From the NCBI RefSeq assembly GCF_011397635.1, contig NC_064760.1, positions 29,566,856 through 29,630,855 on the forward strand: 64,000 nucleotides of DNA. Direction: 5' to 3'. Of the stretch, positions 49,710 through 60,342 are shown piece by piece. Source of the DNA: Epinephelus fuscoguttatus. Its lineage: Eukaryota; Chordata; Actinopteri; Perciformes; Serranidae. Below the pieces are notes generated by a model. It made no database searches. It was not told where the DNA came from and worked only from the letters and a program-made list of their open reading frames with translations. Position numbers and translations under genes: made by a program. Positions within the stretch are counted from its first letter, which is position 1; the number at the start of each line of letters is the position of its first letter.

Positions 49710-50440
49710 GGGGAGCCCACTAGCTCACGCAGTAGAGCAAGTACCCTGTGTACAAAGGCTGTGTCCTTGCTGCAGCAGCCACAAGCTCAATTCCAACACA
49801 GGCCCCTTACTACATGTCATCCCCCCTCTCTCTCACCCTTTCAAGCTATATCTGTCAAATCAATCTAATAAATAGCCTGAGTGTCAGACTGAAGCTCCCA
49901 GAACCTTCAGTCTGACATGGCTTCCATTGAAGGCGATTTACAAGGGGGAGGGAATTTGATTTTTTCCCTAATCAATCAGTAGAGAGATCAACGACTCACC
50001 CAGAATCTGACATCATTAGTATCCATGCCTAAGGGGTGCCGAAAACAAGCGAGCATTGCCCGTTTAAAATGTCTCCATCGTCGTGCACACCCAGCTGCAT
50101 CGCCGTTAAATCCAGTTTAGCAGCTTCCTTAATTTGATCCTCCATTAACGCGAGTAGTGGTGAAATACCTCGATGGCATCGTTAATATGGTCTGTAGGAT
50201 CTGTAGCGGCCGCCATTGTTGCTATCCTTACCAGTTACCCACCTGCGTATAGCTTGACATCAGCTTGGCGCTGATTGGCCAATCGCTAGACCCCTGGCTT
50301 TCATTGGTCTGTCCATTGTTTGGACGAGATAAATCGCAAATTCATTGAAGTATGCCAGACCAGAGATGCAAGCCTACTCAGTTGAGTGGGCGGGGTCTAT
50401 GGTCTGGAACCAGGCTATCAAATAAAGGCAAAAAGCCCCA
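49710..50440 (+). mobile_element. tRNA-derived SINE, third family, split by a nested element
   Basis: The head GGGGAGCCCACTAGCTCACG has an A-box-like TAGCTCACGCAGTAGAGC and a weak B box near 49785-49797 (AGCTCAATTCCAA). The body ATGTCATCCCCCCTCTCTC leads to 49872, is interrupted by 49873-50417, and the tail AATAAAGGCAAAAAGCCCC follows at 50422-50440. The order of pieces matches a full SINE recognised from memory. Confidence 0.8.
49873..50417. mobile_element. 545-bp TIR element inserted in the SINE
   Basis: Ends are TAGCCTGAGTGTCAGAC and, on the other strand, TAGCCTGGTTCCAGAC. It is flanked by TCTAATAAA (49864-49872) and TCAAATAAA (50418-50426), a target duplication of about 9 bases with one mismatch. 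No coding frame. Length and ends suit a hAT-like or Mutator-like non-autonomous element; the superfamily is uncertain. Confidence 0.75.
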
Positions 50441-50523
50441 AAAAATATCTTTAAAAAATATATATATAGTGCATTGAAGATTAGGCCATAGTATTTAATG
50501 TGGTTAATTAATCAGTTACATAC

Positions 50524-50646
50524 CTGGGATGAAGGAGGACCTCCTTGTAGTGCTGGAAAAATACAGACTCCACGGAGACGGTGTTGGAAACTGAACTAAG
50601 ACGAATCTGGCATTTTTCACAGCAGACATATTTGGACTCGTTATAC
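50524..50646 (-). other. Orphan exon candidate, 123 bases, unknown identity
   Basis: On the minus strand a pyrimidine-rich acceptor (CCTGTACTTTTCCAG) precedes 50646 and a strong donor CCCAG|GTATGT follows 50524. The 123 bases are open in a frame whose 41 residues begin YNESKYVCCEKCQIRLSSV and end VFFQHYKEVLLHP, with split codons of the same phase at both ends. A second frame is also open. No protein family is recognised, no partner exon was found within several kb on either side, and no repeat match was seen. It could be an exon of an unseen gene, a non-coding RNA exon or chance. Confidence 0.25.
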
Positions 50647-52279
50647 CTGGAAAAGTACAGGTATGAATAACATTAATGATGATTCTGTTTATTTCAAGTG
50701 TCACAGTAAGCTGGAACAGTGTGACAGAGTGTACACGGCCAGGACTCCAAGTTCCTAAATGGAATTCAGCCATCATTAATTTTATTCGATAGAACAGATA
50801 GTTCGGGTCCCTGATTATGATTGGATGAGATGTGTTTGAAGCTGTTGTAAAATACTCTACAAACACACATCTGTGACTGCGCTACAGTTTCAGTTATACT
50901 GCACCAATAAGTCACCTATTGTAATATGGGACGCAGAGCTAAAGAGGGCAACCACCAGCTCAAATCATTTATCATCCACCAGGATGAGAGCGGTCAGGAG
51001 TACGCAACGCTGTTATTCAGTGAATGCACAAAGTACCCACAAAGATGCTGCTGAAGAAACACAGAGAGCCTACAGGGATTTATGTTTGAGCAGCTGGGGA
51101 AACCACTGTGACCTCTCGTTTTGTTGGAGAAATACCTGTAATTGCTGCACAATCTGCCAGCCTTTTATCTCTAGTCAAAGCAGACAACCTACACCAGTAA
51201 TCCATGGTAAGTTAACAATGTTACTGTGGCTAGCTTGCATGATTTTATTTTTAACCTATTATGCTAATTTTCTTTAGCTATGTTGTCAATTGAAAGAGAC
51301 ATAATTTTTGACACAGTGTAGTTTGGTTTCACACAAAGTAACCAAGCTACACTGTAACAAGAAGCGACAACAGCTCAGGGAAAGTGAGCATTAAAGTTGC
51401 TGATGGTAATAATATATGTTTTTATAATATAACGACATGATGAAAACTTGTTTATTCTTTCTCCTATGAGCTATTCTAGAGCCTGAGAACTTGTTTGGCT
51501 TCATGTTGTCAGGGCTTTCTAAAGCAGTCCGCCCTTTTTGTGTCTTGTTTGGCAACCATTCAACTTAATGTCACTGACGAACTACATTGCTTGGCAGAAG
51601 AATAGTTATTTGCTGTCAATAAATTATTGCACTGAACCTCTGCATCATACCTAACAATGCCCCTTATCTGTTTTAAACTTAGTGTGAATCACTGCCTCTC
51701 GCGGCTTATGACTTAAATCTCCGCCTGTGCTCATCCCACTGTGACATGTCAAAATATCCTCTGTAAGAAAGGCCTATTGTTTGTTGCTGTATTCTGTTCT
51801 TCACTGAGCACATACCGACCTGCATTACGTTTTCCAAAACATACCTTTTGACTCATGTTTATTTTTCCTTTGTTGGCACTGGATGTCCTGTCAATGTCAT
51901 ATCAGAAGAAAAAATATTAATCCTTAGCAGTGCGACTAAGCTCTGAAGGGAAGGTATGACAAAGGACTCATTAAGCTGTTATCACACTGTATCTCCACCC
52001 ATCAACACAATAACAAACTGAAAACCATGCTGACTTCAAACACTGATATGAAATACTTTCTATTCTGTGGTTTCTAGGGAAATTACTTGTTAGCTTCTGT
52101 TATGGGTGACTTCTTGAGAATAGAATAATAAAATTAATAATAAAACAAACATTAAGAAACTGTGTTTTGGTTTTCTTATCACTCTGCTGATGTGTTTCAT
52201 GCTGCCTGAAAAACATCACTCCAGCTTGGGAATGGAAAAAAAAACATGACACCTATCCGATAATTGCTGCAAACAGTCC

Positions 52280-52470
52280 GGGGGCAAAGACGTGCATGAC
52301 AAATCATCCAGTCAACAAAAGTATTAAGCTGAGTTTCCTGCACGTATTGTTTGTTTGCCCCTCTGCTTGTCTTGTTAATCCCATGGTAACTGTGAGTGAT
52401 GGGATAAGAGCGGTAATTAGATCCAATTTCAAGCCCTCACTCCTGTAATTTATACGCGGCAGCAGTCACT
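52280..52470. promoter_or_regulatory. Possible conserved non-coding element
   Basis: Repeat-free stretch with homeodomain-type cores (GGTAATTAGATCCAATTTC at about 52412), GATA-like GGGATAAG and TAATCCC. Chosen by eye for its even composition and lack of repeats; conservation cannot be tested here. Low confidence. Confidence 0.15.
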
Positions 52471-55400
52471 TAAAACTGGGATGTGTCAGTGTGTCAATCC
52501 CCTTCAGCTCTAAAGCGCTTTTTAGTGTCCCTCAGCTCTACCACCCATTAGCTTTAGTGTCACTGTTGTCAGCCATGTCATTTCAGACTGTGACACTTGT
52601 TTTCAGTGAAAAAGCTCTGATGGACACTATTAGGGCTTGTCCATGGAAGAGATGGGCATCTGCTCATGGAGTGCTGGGAGAAAACTGAAAAACTCTGACA
52701 ACAGCGCAAGAAAAGTTGTAGACCACAACATCGGCGAGGTGGACAGAAGAAACGCTGCATTGGTTCACAGGTGTGTCATCACTTAAAGACACACCTTCAT
52801 GAGGGTAGCCCTGTTGTATGGAGGTATGCAAATCCCTGCTGTGAGTCAAACTAAGTCAAGCCAAGTTAGCACATGTGCATAGAAAGCCCAATAGGTACCC
52901 TACAAGTAAGCAGACAGACAAAGTTAGCAACTAGCTGGCAAATATAGTGGATCATTAAGCTAATGTGGCATTTAGTTCCCTCAGTAGTTGGTGGAGACCA
53001 ACATGGAGTTAAAAGTAAAGTGGATATTGAGCTTACATGTCACAAACACAACTCCGTATAAAGACTGATGTTGCTCCTTATCTACCAAATGCCCCCAATT
53101 GACTGTAATCTGTCAGTGCATGTCTCACAGGCTATTTTTGGCCATTTTATGGCCTTGTTACAGTTATTAGTTACATTACCTTTTGCTGACAAGGAAACCA
53201 ATAACAGGAGCATGGTAAGCACTTACAGAGTTTCAAATAATGAGGTAAAGGTTAAGTAAAATAAAGTAATCCCTGCCAGCAACATCCTCAGGCTTCCGTC
53301 TGTTCTCAATACCTTGCTACATGCTAACAACAAAACCTTTAATCTTGGTTGCCAGTGATGTCAATATTTCCCCAATTTTGGATCATATTTCTGCTAGAAA
53401 GATGTTTAGATGTAAAGACAGGCACTAAAACAGAGCATTTCAGACAGAGGGGTAAATACAGTGTTCCAGCTTAGACAGTATGAAGAGAATGAATAGTTTT
53501 TTGTACATTAAAACATGTAAAAATGTTCCAGTAGAAACTGAAAGTACAAGTGTGAATCTGAAAGTGAGCATAATAGGTCCGCTTTAATGTAAAAACAATG
53601 TGAAAGTAATGTAATATTAGGAGTATGCCTGATAACACTGATGGGGAACTGTTTCAGAAATTATTTCCTTTTTTCCAAATCTCCAGAGAAGCTCTATTAT
53701 TTCTGTTATTATTATTCTAGTAAAACTGTGGGTTCATTAATTAGCTCCTGACTTGCTGGTTGTGTTTGCCCTGTTTATATTTGGAGCTGAGATATTTCAC
53801 AACTTGGAAGTCATAAAGATGTGCTACTTGTGTCAACTTTGACCCACATAATCAATGAATATTAAACTTGGTGAACAGTACAAAGTACAAGCGTGCCGCC
53901 CACCTCTTTGCCTTTCCTTGTGTGGTAATTTGTCACCCTCTAGCTCTGCTTGCACCCACCAACCGTGTGACACCTTGGTGTTGACCTTTGCTAATGCTAC
54001 ATTGTTATGCATTCCATGTGGATCTTTATGTGAGGGAAGGGGAACATAAATATTACCTAAACAAAACTGTGAGTCTGATGCAATTGCTGTTATTGGTTTC
54101 TGCTCTAATGTCTAATAGTTGCATTATTAAATGTCTGATGTCTCCGGGCCTGTGAGGCCAGGGCCACCCTTGCATGACTCATTACTTTTACTTCATGCTG
54201 GAGGAATCTGGTGACCCACACACACCAGCCCATAACAGACCTGACCACTGAACGAGACCAAAGGCTGATTCCCAGGAGATTCCCTTGCGCTAATATCTGC
54301 CAGACCTCTCTGCAGCTGACTGCAGCCCATGTGGGCTAACATCACCATCCAGCTCAGTATGCAGAGCTTTAAGAAAAGGTGGAGCAAATAGCTGACACGG
54401 CATGGTATCTATTAATAAGAATTTAGACATGAGTGATTCAGGATGGAGGCAGCAAACAGCTTGTTCCTGTCAATAACTCACCTCTCCCTGACACACACAC
54501 GCACACAGACATACACACATGCACTCAGTTTCTCTCTTCTCATTCCTTCCATTCCTCATTGATCTGCCATCCAGGTCCTGGGAGGAAGAAGAGGAGGAGG
54601 ACGGGTAAAGTGATCAGGCTATGACATCATTTTTTGGCTACCTCATCTTCAACGAGTGTGTTTATGTGTATGGTGTGTGTGTATGTGTGTGAGTGTGCCC
54701 CCGTCTCGGAGACAAGGCTAGACTCATACTACTGTAAGTAACAATTTCCTTCCTAGACATGAGGGGTCCTGGGACACCGAAGGGACTAGACTAGTCTAGA
54801 CTAATGAATTCCACTATAAATGAAAACATCTTCTTACTGAGCTGTTTTTAGTCTGTTATATTTGAGCTGTTGTAGCTCATATGAAATAACCCCAAGCTAA
54901 GGCTTCTCTGTGTAATTAAGCACTTGGCCAAAATCAATAATTAGAAGCAAATGTTTCTGTACAGGTGAGTCATGAAAAGCTTAATGATTTGTCTGATTAA
55001 TATTATTACCAGAGCTTGGGCTGAAGCAATAGCAGGAGATGACGTGAAGTCTGAACAGTCAGACAGGTAGGCACCCCACCTGGTGGAGAAAGAGGGACGT
55101 CTGTATGACACACAGAGTTGCACACGCAACATGAACTCATTATTATGCCTTGTGGTTGCTAAGTAACAAGGTGAATGCCGGCACGGTTTCAGGTGTTCGC
55201 TTGGCATCTCACATGGCCCTCCTTTCTCTTATCTCTGATCCTATTGCTTCACTCACCGGCTGTCACAATCAGCGTACGCACTGCGCACACACACTTCACG
55301 TAACCCCGCCCACTTCCTCCAGGAAAAAAGCCTTTTATGGGCATTAACCTGCGAACCTGAGCCTACATGTAAGGCAAAAAGATAAATAGGGGTGAATTTG

Positions 55401-56124
55401 TTTGCTATGTGTTGGCATTTCTCAAAGTGTCTTCTCCCTTTTTATGGCCTGTCATAATCAATGAAGTTTGCCTATATTACATGGCAGTATGAGGTTAAAG
55501 CGGCGTTGCTACATCAAATAAGAAGGGCCATAATCAGTTACTCAACATTAGGGGGGGCCATTTTCAATCTACACCTTTTGTGACTCAGCCCTTGAGGGAG
55601 GTATTAAGGAGAAAGTCTTAGAAACCACTTTAGATTATTTTTCAACAAAAATCTGAGATCTGAAGAAAAGTGCAAACACAGACTTTTATACTATACCAAT
55701 CAAAAGTGATACAGCCGAACGTAACATTCATATTCGAGTTTTCTACTTTTAATATATACACTTTTAATACAAAGACAGTACAGGGTTTGACACTGATAGT
55801 ACCTTCTCACAGCAATGGCTTCTGCTGGGGTACGGCAACACCACGAGCATAAATCACACGCAGAACTGCATTACATTGTAAAATTAGAACCAGTAGTAAT
55901 AATAATGGCGGTGTGATAAATTTATTTGTAATTATAAATACATTTGCTATAATTAGTTGAATGGCTATATGGGGGCCACTGACATTTTTTGGTATATATT
56001 TTTAATCCATATATTGGGCAGGACATTTGGAGCATATCTAAATATTGGCGGAATGTGTCCCCCCAGTATTATGTATTGTATGTATATATAGTGTCTAGCC
56101 GTATCTAGCCTCTGATGCAATCTA

Positions 56125-56512
56125 TTAATTTAACATTCATTCATTCATCTTCTAACCGCTTCATCCTCTTGAGGGTCGCGGGGGGGCTGGAGTCTATCCC
56201 AGCTGACATCGGGCGAGAGGCAGGGTACACACTGGACAGGTCACCAGACTATCGCAGGGCTGACACATAGAGACAGACAACCATTCACGCTCACATTCAC
56301 ACCTACGGACAATTTAGAGTTATCAATTAGCCTGCATGTCTTTGAACTGTGGGAGGAAGCCAGAGTGCCTGGAGAGAACCCACGCTGACACGGGGAGAAC
56401 ACGCAAACTCCGCACAGAAGGGCTCCCACGCCCGGGATCGAACTGGCAACCCTCTTGCTGTGAGGCGAGAGTGCTAACCACCACACCACCGTGCCGCCCT
56501 TAATTTAACATT
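56125..56512 (-). mobile_element. Full-length tRNA-derived SINE with 13-bp target duplication
   Basis: Minus orientation. The head GGCGGCACGGTGGTGTGGTGG has the A box at about 56471-56487, and a B box GGTTGCCAGTTCGATCCC lies at 56434-56451, spaced as in a tRNA. The body and (GAATG)n-type tail end at 56138. Flanking copies of TTAATTTAACATT lie at 56125-56137 and 56500-56512, identical. It is nearly identical in the body to 25578-25909. Minus-strand frames over it are repeat artefacts. Confidence 0.93.
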
Positions 56513-57393
56513 TTTCTGATAAATATTATGGCACATTTTAGCTCCTCAGGATAAAAGCCAGTAATTATTAAAGTTGTGTATGAGGTTTACAGTGTGATGT
56601 GTAGCAGGGGGTTGCGAATCAGGAGCCGTCCAGTTGGTTACAAGATAAATCTGAAGGGTCACAAAATGCTAGATTATTATATCCTTTAAAATACTGGATA
56701 ATTTAACCTTTTCTGGTCACAACTCATAACTTCAAGTAAACTGACAAAAGTGGACACTGCTTCATTTTGACAGATTACAGACGAAGAAGATTGTACAGTG
56801 CTTCAAATCAGGTGGTTTTTAAATTTGGTGGCCCTTTTTTTTTCACCAAGAATGACCTCTCTGTTCCCAATTAAGGTTTCCATCCAGACAGAAGTTACTA
56901 ATATCAGTGTCTGACAGGGACCAGACATTCACCTCATGATCTGGTTTCCTCCCTTTGATCGATACATCACACACACACAGACACACACAGACAGTCATGG
57001 ACAGACTGACTGATACACAAAGTGCTCCTTCATCTCTCTCTGAGTCGGCAACACAGTCATCATTAGCCTCAACTTGTCTTTTATAAACTATTGACATCTA
57101 ATCTGTGCCCGCGCAAGCAGAGGGCACGGCTGGAAAATGTCAGGAAGCACATTGCACATTTTATTCCAAACAACTACTTATCATCACTTAAAACTCGGCC
57201 TGTTATCAAGCTGCCTGGCCCATGCCACCCACTCTTTTCTACATTCCTGATACCAGGAAGACAATGCAGAGAGGACTTTTCCATTGACCAATCAGCCTCC
57301 CCCCTGGTGGGTCCAAACATCAAACGTGGCTGTGGAGTCAAACCCACCCACTCACTCCTGGGTGCGGCATGGATGATGGAACTCCTACAGAGT

Positions 57394-57449
<56 letters not shown>

Positions 57450-57661
57450 TCACATTGTGGGGTAGAAAAGTGGCCACAGAACCATAACAATAACAGACGC
57501 ACTGGAAAGAGCCCAGAGCCTTTCTAATGATGTCATCCTGCCTGTTTAGTGTGTATGATTGGAATTCACTATAGTCATACACACGATGGGGAAGGATGTG
57601 TCTGGAAAATGTTGATTCATGTGAAATGATTATTAGGAGGAAGCTGCGTGATTGTAGTAAT
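56513..57661. other. Intergenic, microsatellite only
   Basis: No gene supported. It contains the (TG)n tract at 57400-57447; frames at 57091-57465 and 57385-57693 are partly driven by it. Confidence 0.4.
57400..57447. repeat. (TG)n microsatellite
   Basis: About 24 uninterrupted TG units. Confidence 0.95.
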
Positions 57662-57898
57662 TTAAGGGCCCAGTGTGTAGGATTTAGGGGCATCTTATGT
57701 CAGAAATGGTATATAATAATCACAACTATGCTTTCATGAGTGTATAACGTCGATATTAACAGCTCCTTCTAAGGAGCTGTTAATATCTTCGTATGAAGCA
57801 GGTCCTCTTCCACGGAGTCTGCCATGTTGTTTCTACAGTAGCCCAGAATGGACAAACCAAACACTGGCGCCACTAAATCCTACACACTAGATCTTTAA
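57662..57898 (+). mobile_element. TIR element of the GGTCCAGTGTGTAGG family with internal palindrome
   Basis: The left end AAGGGCCCAGTGTGTAGGATT and right end CTAAATCCTACACACTAGATC with CTTTAA are inverted copies. Shared interior with the other copies: TCCTCTTCCA.GGAGTC.GCCATGTT and CAGTAGCCCAGAA.GGAC. The middle is shortened and carries a perfect 36-base palindrome at 57752-57787. Confidence 0.85.
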
Positions 57899-59790
57899 TA
57901 TTTTGCCAGTTTAAAGCAAAACACACTTGTTATGCTGTCCTGAGAGTCTTATGTAGTCTCTGTTTGTATACCAAGACTGTCTTCACTGTGCTGGGATTTG
58001 TTTCAAGAAGCAGTTTTGCTAGATTATCTAAATCAAGAAATGTGTGAACAGAATGTGTCTTTTTACATTAGATTTCAGCAGGCACTGGTTTTTCGCTCAG
58101 GAAAAATAAGATAACTGAGGCTGCTACTTGGAACAGGTCCCAGATGTGTGGAAGTGTGCGATTTGTCTGGAAGTGATTTTGCATGAGGCGTGTCAGTGGG
58201 TTTATACAGATTAGTGTGTGTTCCCAAGGTGTGTCTCTGATCGTTATCCAGGTTGTGACAATGCAGGATGAAGGTAATGAACTTGACTGCATTCCATTGA
58301 CCAGGAGGAAGTTGTAAAGAGATGGCTAGTATTTATTTTTGTCAATTAATGAACATGGGGTCATTTCGAAATTAAAATTAATTCATGAACCTGTGTATTA
58401 TCGCTAGTGTTTTGTTGTTACATGCTGTTGCTGTGCAATGATTAAGTTTTAACTGATAAACTTTTCGGCCTCCTATCTTCTCACTTATATGACGTGCCAT
58501 AATTACACAGGTTTAGTGTGCTCCTTAGTAACATGGTGGCTGTTGTGGGGATTAAAACAGTCTTTCTAATCAGGACATCACAGTATCTCTCTTCTGATTC
58601 AGTACACATCCCTAATGATAAAGAGTTGTGGATTCCACACGTTTTGCCAGGTGCTGTCTGTGTTACATCCCCTCCAGATGTGTTCCTGAACAGCTTCGCC
58701 TCTCTCAGATGAAACAGTGTTTTGTTCAATCAGGCCACGTGCACAGCCACAACCACACATATACACACTAAAGCCCCTCTCAGCTACTGGTCAGACCTCT
58801 CATTAATTTTACTGCCATCCACATCAAAGAAAGGGGAGACCAATTTTGTCCCTCTGGCCTAACAAATTGGGCCCTGGTTTGAGTTAACAGGGTCAGGTTT
58901 TGATTAGGAAATCATTAAACTATGTTTTACAGCGACTGTGTCTTCTCACGAGAGGTTAGCAGATTGAGACATACCTTCAGGATGGGACTTCCTGTGTTGC
59001 TCTGGTGGTCTGTGGCACCCTCAAGTGGTCAGCCGGTAGTACAATGTATTGTAAAATAAAAAGGGGACGTCTCTCTATACTGAATATGAATGCTATCTCT
59101 GTCTTACAAAAGTTATGGTGAGATAATATACATTTATTCAATTACTTGCATTTGACCTGATGGCTCTAAATCATTACCAACACCCCTGATAGATAAATTA
59201 GTATCATAAATGGATATTGTTTTTGCTGTTGCACCCTCTTTGTAGCGAGCGCGCCCTCTAAAGGCAAAGGAAGAAAGAGCTGAAGGGTGCAGCTGAATAA
59301 TACTTGACTACAAAGGTTTCAACACAGCTAGTCAGTGCATTATAGTGGAAATATCTAGCAATAACATGCTCTTACAACTGGAATGTTTAAAGGAATGTTT
59401 AAACTAATATTTTAAATATGCACCACATTGTAATATTTTACATATTGTGTACATGTCTAAATTTGGTGCATTGATGTGGTACTAAGATGAGGAGTGGGTA
59501 CAGTTTCATGCAAAAATTAAGTCACTCCCTTATTGTATCGTCCATTTTACCCACATCTCTAACTGCAGATTGCATTTTTGTCTGAAAATAATACAATCTC
59601 TGATGAAGTTACAAAGTATAATCACATTTCAAATGAAGGTCTTCCAAGACTATCTTAAAAGCTACATGACTGTAAAGTTTCAGTGTTTAACACCTTGCCT
59701 GAATGATCTGGGTCATAAATAAATGCAGTGATAGTGAACTCTAAAATGAATCCTTAGTAAAACAGATGAAGGCACAAGAGAGCAGAGCAG
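57899..59790. other. Intergenic, nothing recognised
   Basis: No gene or definable repeat. Frames at 58068-58292 and 58481-58729 lack coding character and splice context. Confidence 0.4.
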
Positions 59791-59805
59791 TTCATATATG
59801 ACATT

Positions 59806-59811
59806 TTTATT
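59806..59811 (-). terminator. AATAAA polyadenylation signal of the prob1-like gene
   Basis: Minus-strand AATAAA about 535 bases after the stop codon; it would define a 3'UTR of about 550 bases. No earlier canonical signal was chosen with more confidence. Confidence 0.5.
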
Positions 59812-60342
59812 GGCATTGTTGTTGCAGACATAATGTGCACAAACTCACTCATCCAATATTAGAGAAACACAATAATAAAATAAATATGAGGTTCTTTGAA
59901 AACAGTATTTTCAAGTTTTTTGGGAGATATTTGTTGTCAAAGTACACACATCAGAAACTCAGTAAACCTATTGATTTGTAACACCTGTGCATTAGTGGTG
60001 AACTAACAGTATGATGTTCTTACCCTGTATCAAAAGTGACAAAAATTGTAATAGATCATTTTAGATTTATGTAATTATCTTAAGAACACCTCATAAAAAA
60101 GGCTTACTCTTTTGTGTTTTCAAAACTTTTAACTCAAGAATCATATATCTTGTGCTATTAAGGCAGCCCAGCACAGAACAAGCAGCAGCAGCAGCAGCAA
60201 ATAAACAACAACCAAAGAATTGCTGTCTTCAGTTGCAATGTGAAAACTCGAATAACATTACAGGCTAACATTAGACACCCCCTTTATACACTGTGTATTT
60301 AAAACCCAACAGGCTCCAGGAAGGCGGCCTCTGTCCTCTATT
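59812..60342 (-). other. 3'UTR of the prob1-like gene with a short (CTG)n run
   Basis: Non-coding, AT-rich, between the stop codon and the poly(A) candidate. On the mRNA strand a run of about seven CTG/TGC triplets lies at 60178-60199. Confidence 0.5.
60178..60199 (-). repeat. Short (CTG)n run in 3'UTR
   Basis: AGC/GCA triplets on the plus strand, so CTG on the transcript strand; about seven units. Confidence 0.8.

Larger units (their letters stand above)
50441..56124. other. Intergenic; orphan exon candidate and possible regulatory block listed separately
   Basis: No assembled gene. The stretch is poorer in recognised repeats than the sequence to its left. Short CA-rich patches occur at 54492-54523 and TG-rich patches at 54658-54696. 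Confidence 0.35.

Noticed and set aside
50873-51277. 134-codon plus-strand frame
   Set aside because: Begins without an ATG in good context, shows no domain or splice-site pattern and overlaps no other evidence.
56434-56499. tRNA-like A and B boxes
   Set aside because: They are the head of a SINE with target duplication, not a functional tRNA gene; the cloverleaf is not maintained.
57385-57693. 102-residue frame with a His-Thr repeat
   Set aside because: Translation of the (TG)n microsatellite.
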